Assembly: GCF_000422685.1 (NCBI RefSeq)
Contig: NZ_AUGN01000004.1
Coordinates: 124,001 to 188,000, forward strand
Length of the DNA: 64,000 nucleotides
Origin: Flavobacterium gelidilacus DSM 15343
GTDB taxonomy: Bacteria; Bacteroidota; Bacteroidia; Flavobacteriales; Flavobacteriaceae
Direction of reading: 5' to 3'
This document shows positions 18,476 through 27,437 of this stretch, piece by piece. Every line of letters starts with the position of its first letter. Position 1 is the first letter of the stretch. The notes beneath the pieces are model-generated. The model ran no database searches, was not told where the DNA came from, and was given only the letters and a program-made list of their open reading frames with translations. Position numbers and translations under genes: made by a program.

Positions 18476-18898
18476 ATGAAAAGGTTTTTAGTTTTATTTA
18501 TAAGTATTCTTTTTTTGTCTTTTTCATCAAAAGAAAATAAACCTTATAAAAAAGGAATTGATTTTTTTAAAGGAACTTACTCAGAAGCATTAGCAAAAGC
18601 AAAAGAAGAAAATAAACCCGTTTTTTTAGATGTTTATGCCAGTTGGTGTGGACCGTGTAAAAAATTAAAAAAGACTACTTTCAAAGACGAAGTAGTTGGT
18701 GAATATTTCAATAAAAACTTCATTTGTGTTGCAATTGATGGTGAAACTGAAGAAGGAAATGCAATTTTGGATAAATATAAAGTAAGGAGTTATCCAACTT
18801 TAATAATTGCTGATTATGAAGGTAATATGAGAACCAAAACAACTGGATTCGTAAAACCACATATTCTAATAAATTTCGGAAAAAGAATTGTTCCTTGA
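18476..18898 (+). CDS. Exported thioredoxin-fold protein
   Basis: A 140-aa protein with a signal peptide (MKRFLVLFISILFLSFS) and one thioredoxin domain. The active site is C58-G-P-C61 in YASWCGPCKKL, and the cis-proline lies in SYPTLIIAD. The spacing KPVFLDVYASWCGPC is that of the DsbD-gamma/thioredoxin_7 group of periplasmic thiol reductants. It probably reduces or isomerises periplasmic disulfides. It is flanked by terminator and promoter signals and appears monocistronic. Confidence 0.85.
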   Translation: MKRFLVLFISILFLSFSSKENKPYKKGIDFFKGTYSEALAKAKEENKPVFLDVYASWCGPCKKLKKTTFKDEVVGEYFNKNFICVAIDGETEEGNAILDKYKVRSYPTLIIADYEGNMRTKTTGFVKPHILINFGKRIVP

Positions 18899-18949
18899 TA
18901 TTAACCTAAATTTATCATTTAAATTTTAGTGAAACAGTTTTCAAAAAAT

Positions 18950-18957
18950 TATATTTG
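18950..18957 (+). promoter_or_regulatory. -7 promoter element of the exonuclease gene
   Basis: TATATTTG matches the consensus exactly, 18 bases before the ATG at 18975. Confidence 0.55.
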
Positions 18958-18974
18958 CCCTATAAAATTATATA

Positions 18975-19745
18975 ATGGAATTAAAATTAACTAGACCTAT
19001 CTGCTTTTTCGACCTTGAAACAACAGGAATAGACGTAGCAAAAGATAGAATCGTAGAAATATCAGTATTCAAAGTATATCCAAACGGAAATAAAGAAAGT
19101 AAAACGTGGTTGGTAAATCCAACTATTCCAATTCCACCACAAACAACTGCTGTGCATGGAATTACAGATGAAAAAGTTGCCAACGAACCACCTTTTTCTG
19201 AATTAGCAACACAAGTTTATAATATGATTAAAGATTCAGATTTAGCTGGGTTTAACTCAGATAGATTTGATATTCCATTGTTAGCCGAAGAAATGCTTCG
19301 TGCTGGAGTTGATTTTGATATGAAAAATAGAGTCTCGGTTGATATTCAGACCATTTTCCATAAAAAAGAAGAAAGAACATTAAGTGCTGGTTATAAGTTT
19401 TATTGTGGTGAAAGTCTAGAAAATGCCCATTCTGCAGAAGCTGATACAATGGCAACTTATGAAATTCTAAAAGCACAATTAGATAGATATCCAGATTTAG
19501 AAAACGATATGAAGGTTTTGTCTGAGTTTACGACAAGAAAACGTTCAGTAGATTTTGCTGGATTCATCGCTTTAAACAAAGATGATCAAGAAGTTTTCTC
19601 TTTTGGAAAACACAAAGGAGTTTTAGTTGATGATGTTTTAGATAAAGAACCAGGTTATTTCAGTTGGTTGCAAAATGCTGATTTTCCACTATATACTAAA
19701 AAAGTACTGACAGCTATTAAATTAAGAAAGTTAAACACTAAATAA
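18975..19745 (+). CDS. DnaQ-like 3'-5' exonuclease
   Basis: A 256-aa DEDD exonuclease. The Exo I motif CFFDLETTGID (catalytic D13 and E15) is at the start, Exo II is in AGFNSDRFDIPLL near 92 and Exo III in HSAEADTMATYEIL near 155. The C-terminal part FSFGKHKGVLVDDVLDKEP resembles the tail of exodeoxyribonuclease X-type proteins. It could proofread for DNA polymerase III in place of a polymerase-borne activity or serve in repair. It is not fused to a polymerase or a UvrC-type nuclease domain. Confidence 0.88.
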   Translation: MELKLTRPICFFDLETTGIDVAKDRIVEISVFKVYPNGNKESKTWLVNPTIPIPPQTTAVHGITDEKVANEPPFSELATQVYNMIKDSDLAGFNSDRFDIPLLAEEMLRAGVDFDMKNRVSVDIQTIFHKKEERTLSAGYKFYCGESLENAHSAEADTMATYEILKAQLDRYPDLENDMKVLSEFTTRKRSVDFAGFIALNKDDQEVFSFGKHKGVLVDDVLDKEPGYFSWLQNADFPLYTKKVLTAIKLRKLNTK

Positions 19746-19807
19746 AGTGTTCAGTTATTAGTGGTCAGTATCCAAGCTGATTACTAAAAACTGACCACTG
19801 ACCACTT
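19746..19807. repeat. Family B repeat with perfect 10-bp arms
   Basis: AGTGGTCAGT (19760-19769) and ACTGACCACT (19790-19799) are perfect inverted arms, flanked by further words (AGTGTTCAGTTATT; ACTGACCACT overlapping the next unit). It fills the gap between the exonuclease stop and the FAH-family start, ending four bases before that ATG. Confidence 0.8.
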
Positions 19808-19811
19808 TGCT

Positions 19812-20423
19812 ATGAAGATCATCTGTATCGGTCGCAACTACGCTGACCATATTTCTGAATTAAATAATGAAAAGCCAACAGAACCTGTTATCTTTTTGAA
19901 ACCAGACACAGCTCCAATTCTTAAAAAATTTCCATTTGTGATTCCAGCTTTTAGTAAAGATGTGCACCATGAAGTAGAAATTTTGGTTAAGATTTGTAAG
20001 GTTGGAAAATATATTAGTCCAAAATTTGCACATACTTACTATGAAGAAATTGGATTAGGAATCGATTTTACAGCAAGAGATGTTCAAGCTGAGTTAAAAG
20101 CTAAAGGATTGCCTTGGGAAAAAGCAAAAGCATTTGATGGTTCTGCTATGATTGGAGAATTTTTACCAAAAGAAGAATTTAAATCATTAGAAAACATTAA
20201 CTTTGAATTGCATTCAAACGGAAATATTGTGCAACAAGGAAATACAAGTCTAATGTTGTGGAAAATTGATGAATTGATTTCTTATGTTTCACAATATTTT
20301 ACCTTAAAAAAAGGTGATATTATTTTTACTGGAACACCAAAAGGAGTCGCACAAGTAAAAAATGGTGATGAACTAACAGGTTTTATCGAAGGAAAACAAC
20401 TATTTAAAATTCAAGTTAAATAA
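19812..20423 (+). CDS. Fumarylacetoacetate hydrolase family protein
   Basis: A 203-aa single-domain FAH enzyme. The metal-binding residues are E54 and E56 in HHEVEI and D85 in GIDFTARD; GRNYADH at the start and IIFTGTPKGVAQVKNGD near the C-terminus are family landmarks. Such short proteins are often acylpyruvase or oxaloacetate decarboxylase (FAHD1-like) rather than true fumarylacetoacetase. The last base of its stop overlaps the ATG of the Hpt gene, and cinA follows two bases after that, so these three form one tight operon. Confidence 0.9.
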   Translation: MKIICIGRNYADHISELNNEKPTEPVIFLKPDTAPILKKFPFVIPAFSKDVHHEVEILVKICKVGKYISPKFAHTYYEEIGLGIDFTARDVQAELKAKGLPWEKAKAFDGSAMIGEFLPKEEFKSLENINFELHSNGNIVQQGNTSLMLWKIDELISYVSQYFTLKKGDIIFTGTPKGVAQVKNGDELTGFIEGKQLFKIQVK

Positions 20424-20770
20424 TGGCAATACATTATAATCTAGCTAAGGTATATGATATATCCTCAAATGATGTCGAATTTGTTAATCAAATACTGACT
20501 CTTTTTTTGGAAGAAGTTCCATTTGAGTTAAAACAAATGAAAGAAGGGATAAAGATAAAAGACTTTAAAAAAACCTACGCTGCAGCTCATAAAATTAAAC
20601 CGACACTTGATTTATTAGGGGTAGATTTAGCTTATGAAGAAGTCAATCAAATTATGGCTTGGACTAAAAAAGAAGGCAAGAAAAAAGAGGTAAAAGAAGT
20701 TTTTAAATTACTTAAGGAGCAAGTTGATTTAGCTTCAAAAGAAATTAGAAAAAACCATAATATAAAATAG
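20423..20770 (+). CDS. Orphan histidine phosphotransfer (Hpt) domain protein
   Basis: A 115-aa all-helical Hpt domain. The phosphorylatable residue is expected to be H56 in [15 protein letters not shown], which keeps the HxxKxxxxxLG pattern. It carries no kinase or receiver part. Its ATG overlaps the upstream stop (TAATG), and it ends two bases before cinA. Hpt proteins shuttle phosphate between a hybrid kinase and a response regulator; no such gene lies in this window, so its partners are unknown. Confidence 0.85.
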   Translation: MAIHYNLAKVYDISSNDVEFVNQILTLFLEEVPFELKQMKEGIKIKDFKKTYAAAHKIKPTLDLLGVDLAYEEVNQIMAWTKKEGKKKEVKEVFKLLKEQVDLASKEIRKNHNIK

Positions 20771-20772
20771 GT

Positions 20773-22011
20773 ATGCAGGCAACAATTGTTACTATTGGTG
20801 ATGAAATTCTAATAGGTCAAATTGTAGATTCTAATTCGTCATATATAGCAAAAGCTTTAGATAAAATCGGAATTGCAACACATGAAATGCTTTCAATATC
20901 AGATGATAAAGAGCATATTATTTCTACATTTCAAAAACTTCAAAATAAAGTAAATGTCGTAATTATTACAGGTGGATTAGGTCCAACAAAAGATGATATT
21001 ACCAAAAAAACTTTTTGTGATTACTTCAATGATTTTCTTGTTGAAGATGCTAACGTTTTAAAACACGTTACTGACATTATTGAAGGTTTTTACAAAAGAC
21101 CAATTACACAATTAAATAAAGATCAAGCACTTGTTCCATCAAAAGCTAAGATTTTGTTCAATAAAATGGGAACAGCACCAGGTATGTGGATGGAACATGA
21201 AAACACCATTTTTATTTCGTTACCAGGAGTTCCTTATGAAATGAAATACTTGATGGATAATGAAGTGATTCCAAATTTAATGCAAAAGTTTAAAAGACCA
21301 TTTATTGTTCATCAAACCATAATGACATATGGAAGAGGCGAGAGTATGGTGGCTGAACAAATAGAAGATTGGGAAAATAACTTGCCTTTATTTGTTAAAT
21401 TGGCTTATTTGCCAAGTCCAGGAAGAGTTCGTTTGCGATTAACAGCTCGTGGAATAGATGAAGATATCTTAAAAGAAGCTATCAAAAATCAAGTGGAAAC
21501 TTTAATTCCTTTAATCGGAGATATAATTGTAGGTTTTGAAGAAGACGATTCAATAGAGGTTGTTCTAGGAAGAAAATTAAAAGAAAAAGGACTTACAATT
21601 GCAACGGCAGAAAGTTGTACTGGTGGCAAAATTGGGCAAATGTTGGCTGCTATTGGAGGTGCATCCGCTTATTACAAAGGCAGTTTAGTAACATACGCAA
21701 CACAATCAAAAATAGATGTTTTAAAGGTTTTAAAAGAGACTATTGAAAAGCACTCTGTTGTAAGTGAAGAAGTTGCATTAGAAATGGTGAAGAATGTGAA
21801 GCAAATTATGCAGTCTGATTATGCAATTGCTACAACAGGAAATGCAGGTCCATCTAAAGGAGATTCTGAGGCTGACTTAGGAGTTGTTTACATTGCAATA
21901 GCTACACCTAATAACGTTTTTGTAGAACGATTTGAGTTTGGACAACCAAGAGAAAAAGTAATCGATAGAGCTGTAAATAAAGCCTTTGAAATGGTATATA
22001 AAGAAATTTAA
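20773..22011 (+). CDS. cinA: CinA family protein (nicotinamide-nucleotide amidase)
   Basis: A 412-aa two-domain CinA. The N-terminal MoCF/CNP-type domain has [16 protein letters not shown] at about 6-21 and [12 protein letters not shown] near 67. The C-terminal domain (about 255 to the end) is the PncC-type NMN deamidase with [13 protein letters not shown] and [10 protein letters not shown]. It acts in pyridine-nucleotide recycling, turning NMN into nicotinate mononucleotide; in competent bacteria its expression is linked to DNA uptake. It is the third gene of an operon with the FAH-family and Hpt genes. Confidence 0.95.
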   Translation: MQATIVTIGDEILIGQIVDSNSSYIAKALDKIGIATHEMLSISDDKEHIISTFQKLQNKVNVVIITGGLGPTKDDITKKTFCDYFNDFLVEDANVLKHVTDIIEGFYKRPITQLNKDQALVPSKAKILFNKMGTAPGMWMEHENTIFISLPGVPYEMKYLMDNEVIPNLMQKFKRPFIVHQTIMTYGRGESMVAEQIEDWENNLPLFVKLAYLPSPGRVRLRLTARGIDEDILKEAIKNQVETLIPLIGDIIVGFEEDDSIEVVLGRKLKEKGLTIATAESCTGGKIGQMLAAIGGASAYYKGSLVTYATQSKIDVLKVLKETIEKHSVVSEEVALEMVKNVKQIMQSDYAIATTGNAGPSKGDSEADLGVVYIAIATPNNVFVERFEFGQPREKVIDRAVNKAFEMVYKEI

Positions 22012-22030
22012 AAAAAAGAATAAACTTTGT

Positions 22031-22060
22031 TTGTATATTAATATAAATTTTGTTTCTTTG
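22031..22060 (+). promoter_or_regulatory. Promoter of the rpmB-rpmG-DUF4295 operon
   Basis: TTG (22031-22033), 19 bases, then TTTCTTTG (22053-22060), which differs from TAnnTTTG in one base. It lies 37 bases before the rpmB ATG. Confidence 0.6.
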
Positions 22061-22097
22061 CACCCTTATTTAGAATAACGATAAAAAGATTTCAATA

Positions 22098-22334
22098 ATG
22101 TCAAGAGTTTGTGAACTTACAGGAAAAAGAGCGATGACCGGAAACAATGTTTCTCACGCTATGAATAAGACAAAGAGAAAATTCTCTGTGAACTTATTTA
22201 AAAAACGTTTTTATGTTGCAGAAGAAGATAAGTGGGTTACTTTGAAAGTATCTGCTGCTGCTTTAAAAACAATAAACAAAATAGGTATTACTGCTGCGAT
22301 GAAAAAAGCAAAAGCTAACGGACTGAAATTTTAA
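22098..22334 (+). CDS. rpmB: 50S ribosomal protein L28
   Basis: A 78-aa basic protein starting [26 protein letters not shown] in its family form, with the typical GKR...GNNVSH..NKTKR core. The first of three co-directional genes for ribosome proteins, with 30-45 base gaps. Confidence 0.98.
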   Translation: MSRVCELTGKRAMTGNNVSHAMNKTKRKFSVNLFKKRFYVAEEDKWVTLKVSAAALKTINKIGITAAMKKAKANGLKF

Positions 22335-22364
22335 TCCGAAAACCTCTAAAAAAAATATAAAAAG

Positions 22365-22547
22365 ATGGCAAAGAAAGGTAATAGAATACAAGTTATTTTA
22401 GAGTGTACTGAGCATAAAGCTTCTGGTGTAGCTGGAACTTCTCGTTATATCACTACTAAAAACAAAAAAAACACTCCAGACAGATTGGAAATTAAAAAAT
22501 TCAATCCTGTTTTAAAAAGAGTAACAGTTCACAAAGAAATTAAATAA
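22365..22547 (+). CDS. rpmG: 50S ribosomal protein L33
   Basis: A 60-aa protein with the L33 core ([30 protein letters not shown]). The zinc-binding Cys pairs of zinc-type L33 are missing; only one Cys is present, so this is the zinc-independent form. Second gene of the operon. Confidence 0.97.
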   Translation: MAKKGNRIQVILECTEHKASGVAGTSRYITTKNKKNTPDRLEIKKFNPVLKRVTVHKEIK

Positions 22548-22589
22548 TAAGAAATTTTACTTCTGTAAAACTTCATAAAATATTCAATT

Positions 22590-22742
22590 ATGGCAAAGAA
22601 AACCGTAGCAACATTACAAACAGCTTCAAAAAGATTAACCAAAGCAATAAAAATGGTTAAGTCTCCAAAGTCTGGTGCTTATACTTTCGTTGAGTCAGTT
22701 ATGGCTCCAGAACTTGTTGACGAGTTCTTAAAAAAGAAATAA
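22590..22742 (+). CDS. DUF4295 small basic protein
   Basis: A 50-aa protein (MAKKTVATLQTASKRLTKAI to VDEFLKKK) matching DUF4295, a Bacteroidota family found after rpmG. It is highly basic and ends in a KKK tail, so a ribosome-associated role is likely by context. The terminator at 22763 closes the operon. Confidence 0.9.
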   Translation: MAKKTVATLQTASKRLTKAIKMVKSPKSGAYTFVESVMAPELVDEFLKKK

Positions 22743-22762
22743 GACAATAAAATAATATATAG

Positions 22763-22796
22763 AAAAGCTGCTTTCGTTTGAAAGTAGCTTTTTTAT
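22763..22796 (+). terminator. Terminator of the rpmB operon
   Basis: AAAGCTGCTTTC and GAAAGTAGCTTT pair (one G-T) across GTTT and are followed by TTTTATTTTT. Confidence 0.85.
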
Positions 22797-22807
22797 TTTT
22801 ACATTTG
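22778..22807 (+). promoter_or_regulatory. Promoter of ftsY, overlapping the upstream terminator
   Basis: TTG (22778-22780) lies in the terminator loop; after 19 bases comes TACATTTG (22800-22807), an exact -7 match. The ATG of ftsY follows 24 bases later. Confidence 0.65.
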
Positions 22808-22831
22808 TTTGAAATTTAATAATCTTACCAA

Positions 22832-23812
22832 ATGAGTTTTTTTAAAAAGATATTTTCTTCAGATAAAAAAGACCAAAACTTAAGTGAAGAGGCAAAGCAA
22901 ACTTTAGATAAAGGTTTAGAGAAGTCTAAATCTTCATTTTTTTCAAAATTATCTAAAGCAGTTGCCGGAAAATCTAAAGTTGATGATGAGGTTTTAGATA
23001 ATTTAGAAGAAATTTTAGTTTCTTCTGATGTTGGTGTAAACACAACATTAAAAATTATTGAACGTATCGAAAAACGTGTTGCTAATGATAAATATTTAGG
23101 AACTGACGAATTAAACAAAATCCTACGTGAAGAAATTGCTGGTTTATTATCTGAAACTAATCAAGGTAATGAAACTGAATTTAATATTCCAAAAACTGGT
23201 GAACCTTATGTAATAATGGTAGTTGGTGTAAATGGTGTTGGAAAAACAACTACTATTGGAAAGTTAGCATCACAATATAAAAAAGCAGGTTATAATGTTG
23301 TTCTTGGAGCAGCAGATACGTTTAGAGCAGCTGCAATTGACCAACTTCAAATTTGGGCTGATAGAGTTGGAGTTCCTATTGTAAAACAAAAAATGGGAAG
23401 TGATCCTGCCTCTGTAGCATTCGATACTTTAGAATCTGCAGTAAAACAAAACGCTGATGTTGTAATTATTGATACTGCTGGACGTTTGCATAATAAAATC
23501 AATTTGATGAATGAATTGACTAAAGTAAAACGAGTAATGCAAAAAGTGGTTGTAGATGCACCACATGATGTAATGTTAGTTTTAGATGGTTCAACAGGTC
23601 AAAATGCATTCGAACAAGCCAAACAATTTACAGCAGCAACAGAAGTCACAAGTTTAGCTGTTACTAAATTAGATGGAACAGCAAAAGGAGGAGTTGTAAT
23701 TGGAATTTCGGATCAATTTCAAATTCCGGTAAAATATATTGGTGTTGGTGAAGGAATTGATGACCTTCAGGTTTTTAACAAAATAGAGTTTGTAGATTCA
23801 TTTTTTAAATAA
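22832..23812 (+). CDS. ftsY: Signal recognition particle receptor FtsY
   Basis: A 326-aa SRP GTPase. A short acidic/basic N-terminal region (to about residue 30) replaces the long A domain of E. coli FtsY. The N domain follows, then the G domain with GVNGVGKTTTIGKLA, DTFRAAA, DTAGR and TKLDG. It docks SRP-ribosome complexes at the membrane for co-translational insertion. A small two-helix membrane protein follows four bases downstream. Confidence 0.97.
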   Translation: MSFFKKIFSSDKKDQNLSEEAKQTLDKGLEKSKSSFFSKLSKAVAGKSKVDDEVLDNLEEILVSSDVGVNTTLKIIERIEKRVANDKYLGTDELNKILREEIAGLLSETNQGNETEFNIPKTGEPYVIMVVGVNGVGKTTTIGKLASQYKKAGYNVVLGAADTFRAAAIDQLQIWADRVGVPIVKQKMGSDPASVAFDTLESAVKQNADVVIIDTAGRLHNKINLMNELTKVKRVMQKVVVDAPHDVMLVLDGSTGQNAFEQAKQFTAATEVTSLAVTKLDGTAKGGVVIGISDQFQIPVKYIGVGEGIDDLQVFNKIEFVDSFFK

Positions 23813-23816
23813 TTAT

Positions 23817-23996
23817 ATGGATAAATCGCTTTTAAGAAGTCCTTTAGTAATAGCAATCATAGCTATTGTACTAGCTTTAATCCCTTTTCTTTTTGATAAC
23901 GAAAACATATTAGTTTTGCTAAGATTGCTTTCTTTTGTGTTGTTTTTTTATGCAATACATCTGTTATTTGTATCAAAAAAAATAGCTAAAAAATAA
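23817..23996 (+). CDS. Small two-helix membrane protein after ftsY
   Basis: A 59-aa protein: two hydrophobic segments at about 8-25 and 31-52, short loop FDNEN, basic tail KKIAKK. Its ATG lies four bases after the ftsY stop, so it is co-transcribed. The regular composition and position make a real gene likely; no family is recognised. Confidence 0.6.
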   Translation: MDKSLLRSPLVIAIIAIVLALIPFLFDNENILVLLRLLSFVLFFYAIHLLFVSKKIAKK

Positions 23997-24005
23997 GCAT
24001 AAATC

Positions 24006-24059
24006 AAACCGTTAAGAAATTTGTTTACTAGATAAAATAGTTTGATTTCTTAATGGTTT
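24006..24059. terminator. Probable two-way terminator
   Basis: AAACCGTTAAGAAAT and ATTTCTTAATGGTTT are inverted arms with one G-T pair and a 24-nt loop, between convergent genes. The large loop lowers confidence. Confidence 0.5.
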
Positions 24060-24080
24060 AACTATTTGTTAGTTTTTTAA

Positions 24081-25148
24081 TTAATTGATAAAAGCATTAA
24101 TTTTTCCCCAAAGTATATTGTCAAAATCAGATAAAGCAAAATTTGTTTCATCAGCTGAATTCCCCATTCGTATAATTACCAATTTTTTACTTGGTACGAC
24201 ATAAATCTTTTGATCGTCTTTGCCTAAAGCACAATACATGTCACTTGGAGCATTTGGTATTAAGCTTCCACTAAATTCAAATTGACTTTGTGGTAAATGA
24301 TAACTTGATTTTCCATTTAACCACCATAAATAGCCATAAGCTTGATTAATATTTTGAGAAGTGCTTGTAGCAGCATTTAAAAAATTCTCATTGATAATTT
24401 GAGTTGAATTCCATTTTCCTTTTGCATACATCATAAGTCCAAAACGAGCCATACTTCTTGTGTTACTCCAATATACATTTTCTGTCACTGTTGAAAGCCA
24501 TGCTCCACTCATGCCTATTGGATTTTTTAACTTTGTATTAAAGTAGTTATCCCATGTTTGATTTGCAGATTGTGAAATAACATCTTGTAATTTAAAAAAC
24601 ACTCCGTGATAAGCCCATCTTGAGCCAGCATCAGCTAAATACTGTAAGTCAGCAGTAGTTACTCCATCATTTGTATCATCTAAACCTGAGGTCATAGATA
24701 ATAAATTTTTGCAGGTAATTAAATTTTCTTTAGCTAAAGGAGCGTTCGTCCAACCAGTGCCTAAATAATCAGATACTTTATTGTTAATATTTATTAAACC
24801 TTCTTGTTCAGCAATACCACTTACTGCAGTCGTTAATGTTTTTCCAGCACTAGCCCAATACCATGGAGTTGTAGCTGTATGAGTGCCAAAATAATGTTCT
24901 ACTACAATTTTTCCATCATGAAGAATAATAAAGCTTTTGCTGTTTTTTAATTCTAAATAGTCTAATAAAGGTTGTAAATTATTTTCGTTCCAACTTAATT
25001 CACTGCTCGATTTTGTTTCCCAAATATCAGATCCATTTGGAGGAAAGTAAATGTTCTCTGACGCAGGATCATTCACACTGATTTCATCATCTTTTGAACA
25101 TGAAATTAGTAGAATAATAATTGGGATGATAATAGCTATTTTTTTCAT
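24081..25148 (-). CDS. Lipoprotein serine hydrolase (beta-lactamase/PBP4*-like)
   Basis: A 355-aa lipoprotein: signal MKKIAIIIPIIILLIS with lipid-attachment Cys C17. The serine beta-lactamase-like fold carries the catalytic S100-A-G-K103 (SxxK) in WASAGKTLTT. A tyrosine motif equivalent to YxN may be YWSNT near 235, though its register is uncertain. Such proteins (class C fold) are usually esterases or D-aminopeptidases and not antibiotic-resistance enzymes. It appears monocistronic. Confidence 0.85.
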   Translation of the reverse strand: MKKIAIIIPIIILLISCSKDDEISVNDPASENIYFPPNGSDIWETKSSSELSWNENNLQPLLDYLELKNSKSFIILHDGKIVVEHYFGTHTATTPWYWASAGKTLTTAVSGIAEQEGLININNKVSDYLGTGWTNAPLAKENLITCKNLLSMTSGLDDTNDGVTTADLQYLADAGSRWAYHGVFFKLQDVISQSANQTWDNYFNTKLKNPIGMSGAWLSTVTENVYWSNTRSMARFGLMMYAKGKWNSTQIINENFLNAATSTSQNINQAYGYLWWLNGKSSYHLPQSQFEFSGSLIPNAPSDMYCALGKDDQKIYVVPSKKLVIIRMGNSADETNFALSDFDNILWGKINAFIN

Positions 25149-25248
25149 AATTAAGGAATTTAACTTTAATACCTATTATTAGACAATAAAAGTATAAAAT
25201 AGTTTAATCAGAAACTAAATATTTGTAATTTAGTGCAATATTTAAATT

Positions 25249-25668
25249 ATGAAGGTAAAGTTATTATTTGCAATGGCATTCGTTTTTTTGGTTTCGTGCA
25301 AACAAGCTGTAAAAGAAACTGATATCCAAAACCTTAGTGGTTATTGGGAAATTGAAAAAGTAATTCTTCCTGATGGTGAAGACAAAGAATATAAAGCAAG
25401 TGAGACCTTCGATTTTTTTGAAATTAAAGGAGATTCTGGTACAAGAAGAAAAGGCATGCAACAATTTGATGGGACATTTTTAACAAATGATGTTTCGGAA
25501 GCCTTTACAATAGAAGTTAAAGATGGAAATTATTACATAAACTATAAGACTGATTTTGCAAAATGGAAAGAAGAAATTCTATCGATAAGTAATGAAAAAC
25601 TTGTTGTAAAAAATAAAAATCAATTAGAATACCATTACAAAAGGCCTGTTTTATTTACAAAAAAATAA
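25249..25668 (+). CDS. Small lipoprotein, lipocalin-like
   Basis: A 139-aa lipoprotein with lipobox FLVSC (C17). The mature part begins LSGYWEIEKVILPDG, the opening typical of small beta-barrel lipocalin-like domains, and alternates beta-type segments to the end. Function is unknown. It is divergent from the serine hydrolase gene and upstream of the DUF721 gene. Confidence 0.65.
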   Translation: MKVKLLFAMAFVFLVSCKQAVKETDIQNLSGYWEIEKVILPDGEDKEYKASETFDFFEIKGDSGTRRKGMQQFDGTFLTNDVSEAFTIEVKDGNYYINYKTDFAKWKEEILSISNEKLVVKNKNQLEYHYKRPVLFTKK

Positions 25669-25742
25669 CTTTAGTTTTGACTAGGCTTTATAGATTGTAG
25701 CGAAACATATTTTCAACATACATTTTACGATATACATTAATA

Positions 25743-26039
25743 ATGGCAAAGCGATTTAACGAAGAACATTCCATGGAGGACATTCTAAAAGAATTCATTC
25801 AAGTCAATAAATTAGATTCTGGAATGGACAAAATTGACGTGGAACAAGCTTGGAAAAATTTAATGGGAAATGGTGTAAACAATTATACCGAAGAAGTTCT
25901 TTTAAAAAGAGAAACATTATATGTAAAATTATCTTCAGCTGTTTTGAGAAATGAATTAAGTTATGGAAAAGACAAAATCATTAAAATGATTAATGAAGAA
26001 ATGGGTAAAGAAGTAGTAAAGTCTTTAGTTTTGAGATAA
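25743..26039 (+). CDS. DUF721/DciA-like protein
   Basis: A 98-aa protein of the DUF721 family (IDVEQAWKNLMGNGVNNYT, LYVKLSSAVLRNELSYGK). In other bacteria DciA of this family helps load the replicative helicase DnaB. The short form here is normal for Bacteroidota, but the helicase role is by family only. It ends in its own terminator. Confidence 0.85.
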   Translation: MAKRFNEEHSMEDILKEFIQVNKLDSGMDKIDVEQAWKNLMGNGVNNYTEEVLLKRETLYVKLSSAVLRNELSYGKDKIIKMINEEMGKEVVKSLVLR

Positions 26040-26042
26040 AAC

Positions 26043-26075
26043 AAAGAAATCCCAAAATAAATTGAGATTTCTTTT
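26043..26075 (+). terminator. Terminator after the DUF721 gene
   Basis: AAAGAAATC and GATTTCTTT form a 9-bp stem, followed by TT. Confidence 0.6.
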
Positions 26076-26113
26076 AACTAATTAAGAACATTTTTCAATA
26101 AAACAAATGCCAA

Positions 26114-27391
26114 TTAAAATTGTGCTGTTTCCGTTGAACCCTTCATGGCTACAGTTGATGATAATCCAGCTGTAACTGTATTTTGTACTTCATCAAAATA
26201 AGTTGTTCCTACAAAATTTTGATGTTTAACTGCTCTAAAGCCTTCGGCTTGTAAAGCAAATTCTTTTTCTTGTAATTCTGAATATCCAGCCATTCCTTTT
26301 TTCTTGTAAGCTAAGGCTAATTCAAACATAGAGGTATTTAGGGCGTGGAATCCGGCTAAGGTTATAAATTGGAATTTATAGCCCATTTTAGCAATGTCTT
26401 CTCTAAAAGTTTCCATTTGAGCAACCGATAATTTTGCTGCCCAGTTAAAGGATGGAGAACAGTTATAGGCTAATAATTTTCCTGGAAATTTAGTATGAAT
26501 TGCTTCAGCGAATTTTCTTGCTTCCTCAATATCAGGTGTCGAAGTTTCTAACCAAATTAAATCTGCAAACGGTGCGTAGGATAATCCTCTGTCAATACCT
26601 TGTTCAATCCCTGCATTTACGTGAAAAAAGCCTTCTGGAGTTCTTTCTCCAGTTAAAAACTTTCTATCTCTTTCATCAATATCACTGGTTAATAAATTAG
26701 CTGCATCAGCATCTGTTCTTGCTACAATTAATGTGGGAACATTCATCGTGTCAGCAGCTAATCTAGCAGCAACTAGTTTGTTTATTGCTTCTTGAGTTGG
26801 GACTAAAACTTTTCCTCCTAAATGCCCACATTTTTTTGCCGACGAAAGTTGGTCTTCAAAATGAACACCAGCTGCACCAGCTTCAATCATAGCTTTCATC
26901 AATTCAAAAGCATTTAAATTTCCTCCAAAGCCTGCTTCAGCATCAGCAACAATAGGAACTAAATAGTCTTTTTTATTTTCAATTCCATTTACGGATTGAA
27001 TTTGATCTGCACGCAATAAGGCATTATTTATTCTTTTAACAACCTGAGGAACACTATTTACAGGATATAGAGATTGATCAGGATACATTTCTCCAGCTAC
27101 ATTTGCATCAGCAGCTACTTGCCAACCACTTAAATAAATAGCTTCTAATCCAGCATCAACTTCTTGAATGGCTTGATTTCCAGTTAAAGCACCAAGGCCA
27201 GCAACCCATTCTTGATTGTTTAATTTATGCCAAAGAACTTCAGCTCCACGACGAGCAATCGAATATTCAATTTGGTAAGAACCTTGTAATGTAATTACTT
27301 TTTCTGCAGAATAAGGTCTTTCAATACCTTTCCATCTTGGGTTTGTAGTCCAATCTGTAACTAATTGTTGAATTCTTGCATTTGTTTTCAT
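26114..27391 (-). CDS. aceA: Isocitrate lyase
   Basis: A 425-aa enzyme that splits isocitrate into succinate and glyoxylate. The catalytic loop is KKCGHLGGK near residue 190, with the metal-binding [10 protein letters not shown] before it and ARTDADAA after it. The length is that of the short bacterial type. It lies downstream of aceB in the same direction, 79 bases apart, with a hairpin between them. Together with aceB it forms the glyoxylate shunt, for growth on acetate, fatty acids or acetyl-CoA-yielding amino acids. Confidence 0.97.
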   Translation of the reverse strand: MKTNARIQQLVTDWTTNPRWKGIERPYSAEKVITLQGSYQIEYSIARRGAEVLWHKLNNQEWVAGLGALTGNQAIQEVDAGLEAIYLSGWQVAADANVAGEMYPDQSLYPVNSVPQVVKRINNALLRADQIQSVNGIENKKDYLVPIVADAEAGFGGNLNAFELMKAMIEAGAAGVHFEDQLSSAKKCGHLGGKVLVPTQEAINKLVAARLAADTMNVPTLIVARTDADAANLLTSDIDERDRKFLTGERTPEGFFHVNAGIEQGIDRGLSYAPFADLIWLETSTPDIEEARKFAEAIHTKFPGKLLAYNCSPSFNWAAKLSVAQMETFREDIAKMGYKFQFITLAGFHALNTSMFELALAYKKKGMAGYSELQEKEFALQAEGFRAVKHQNFVGTTYFDEVQNTVTAGLSSTVAMKGSTETAQF

Positions 27392-27437
27392 AATTTTGTT
27401 GTGATTTTTGAATAGTTATTTATAATTATTTGAATTT

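Noticed and set aside
24081..25148. A beta-lactamase resistance gene
   Set aside because: The SxxK fold is shared with many esterases and peptidases; it is a lipoprotein with no further class C resistance signature that I can place.
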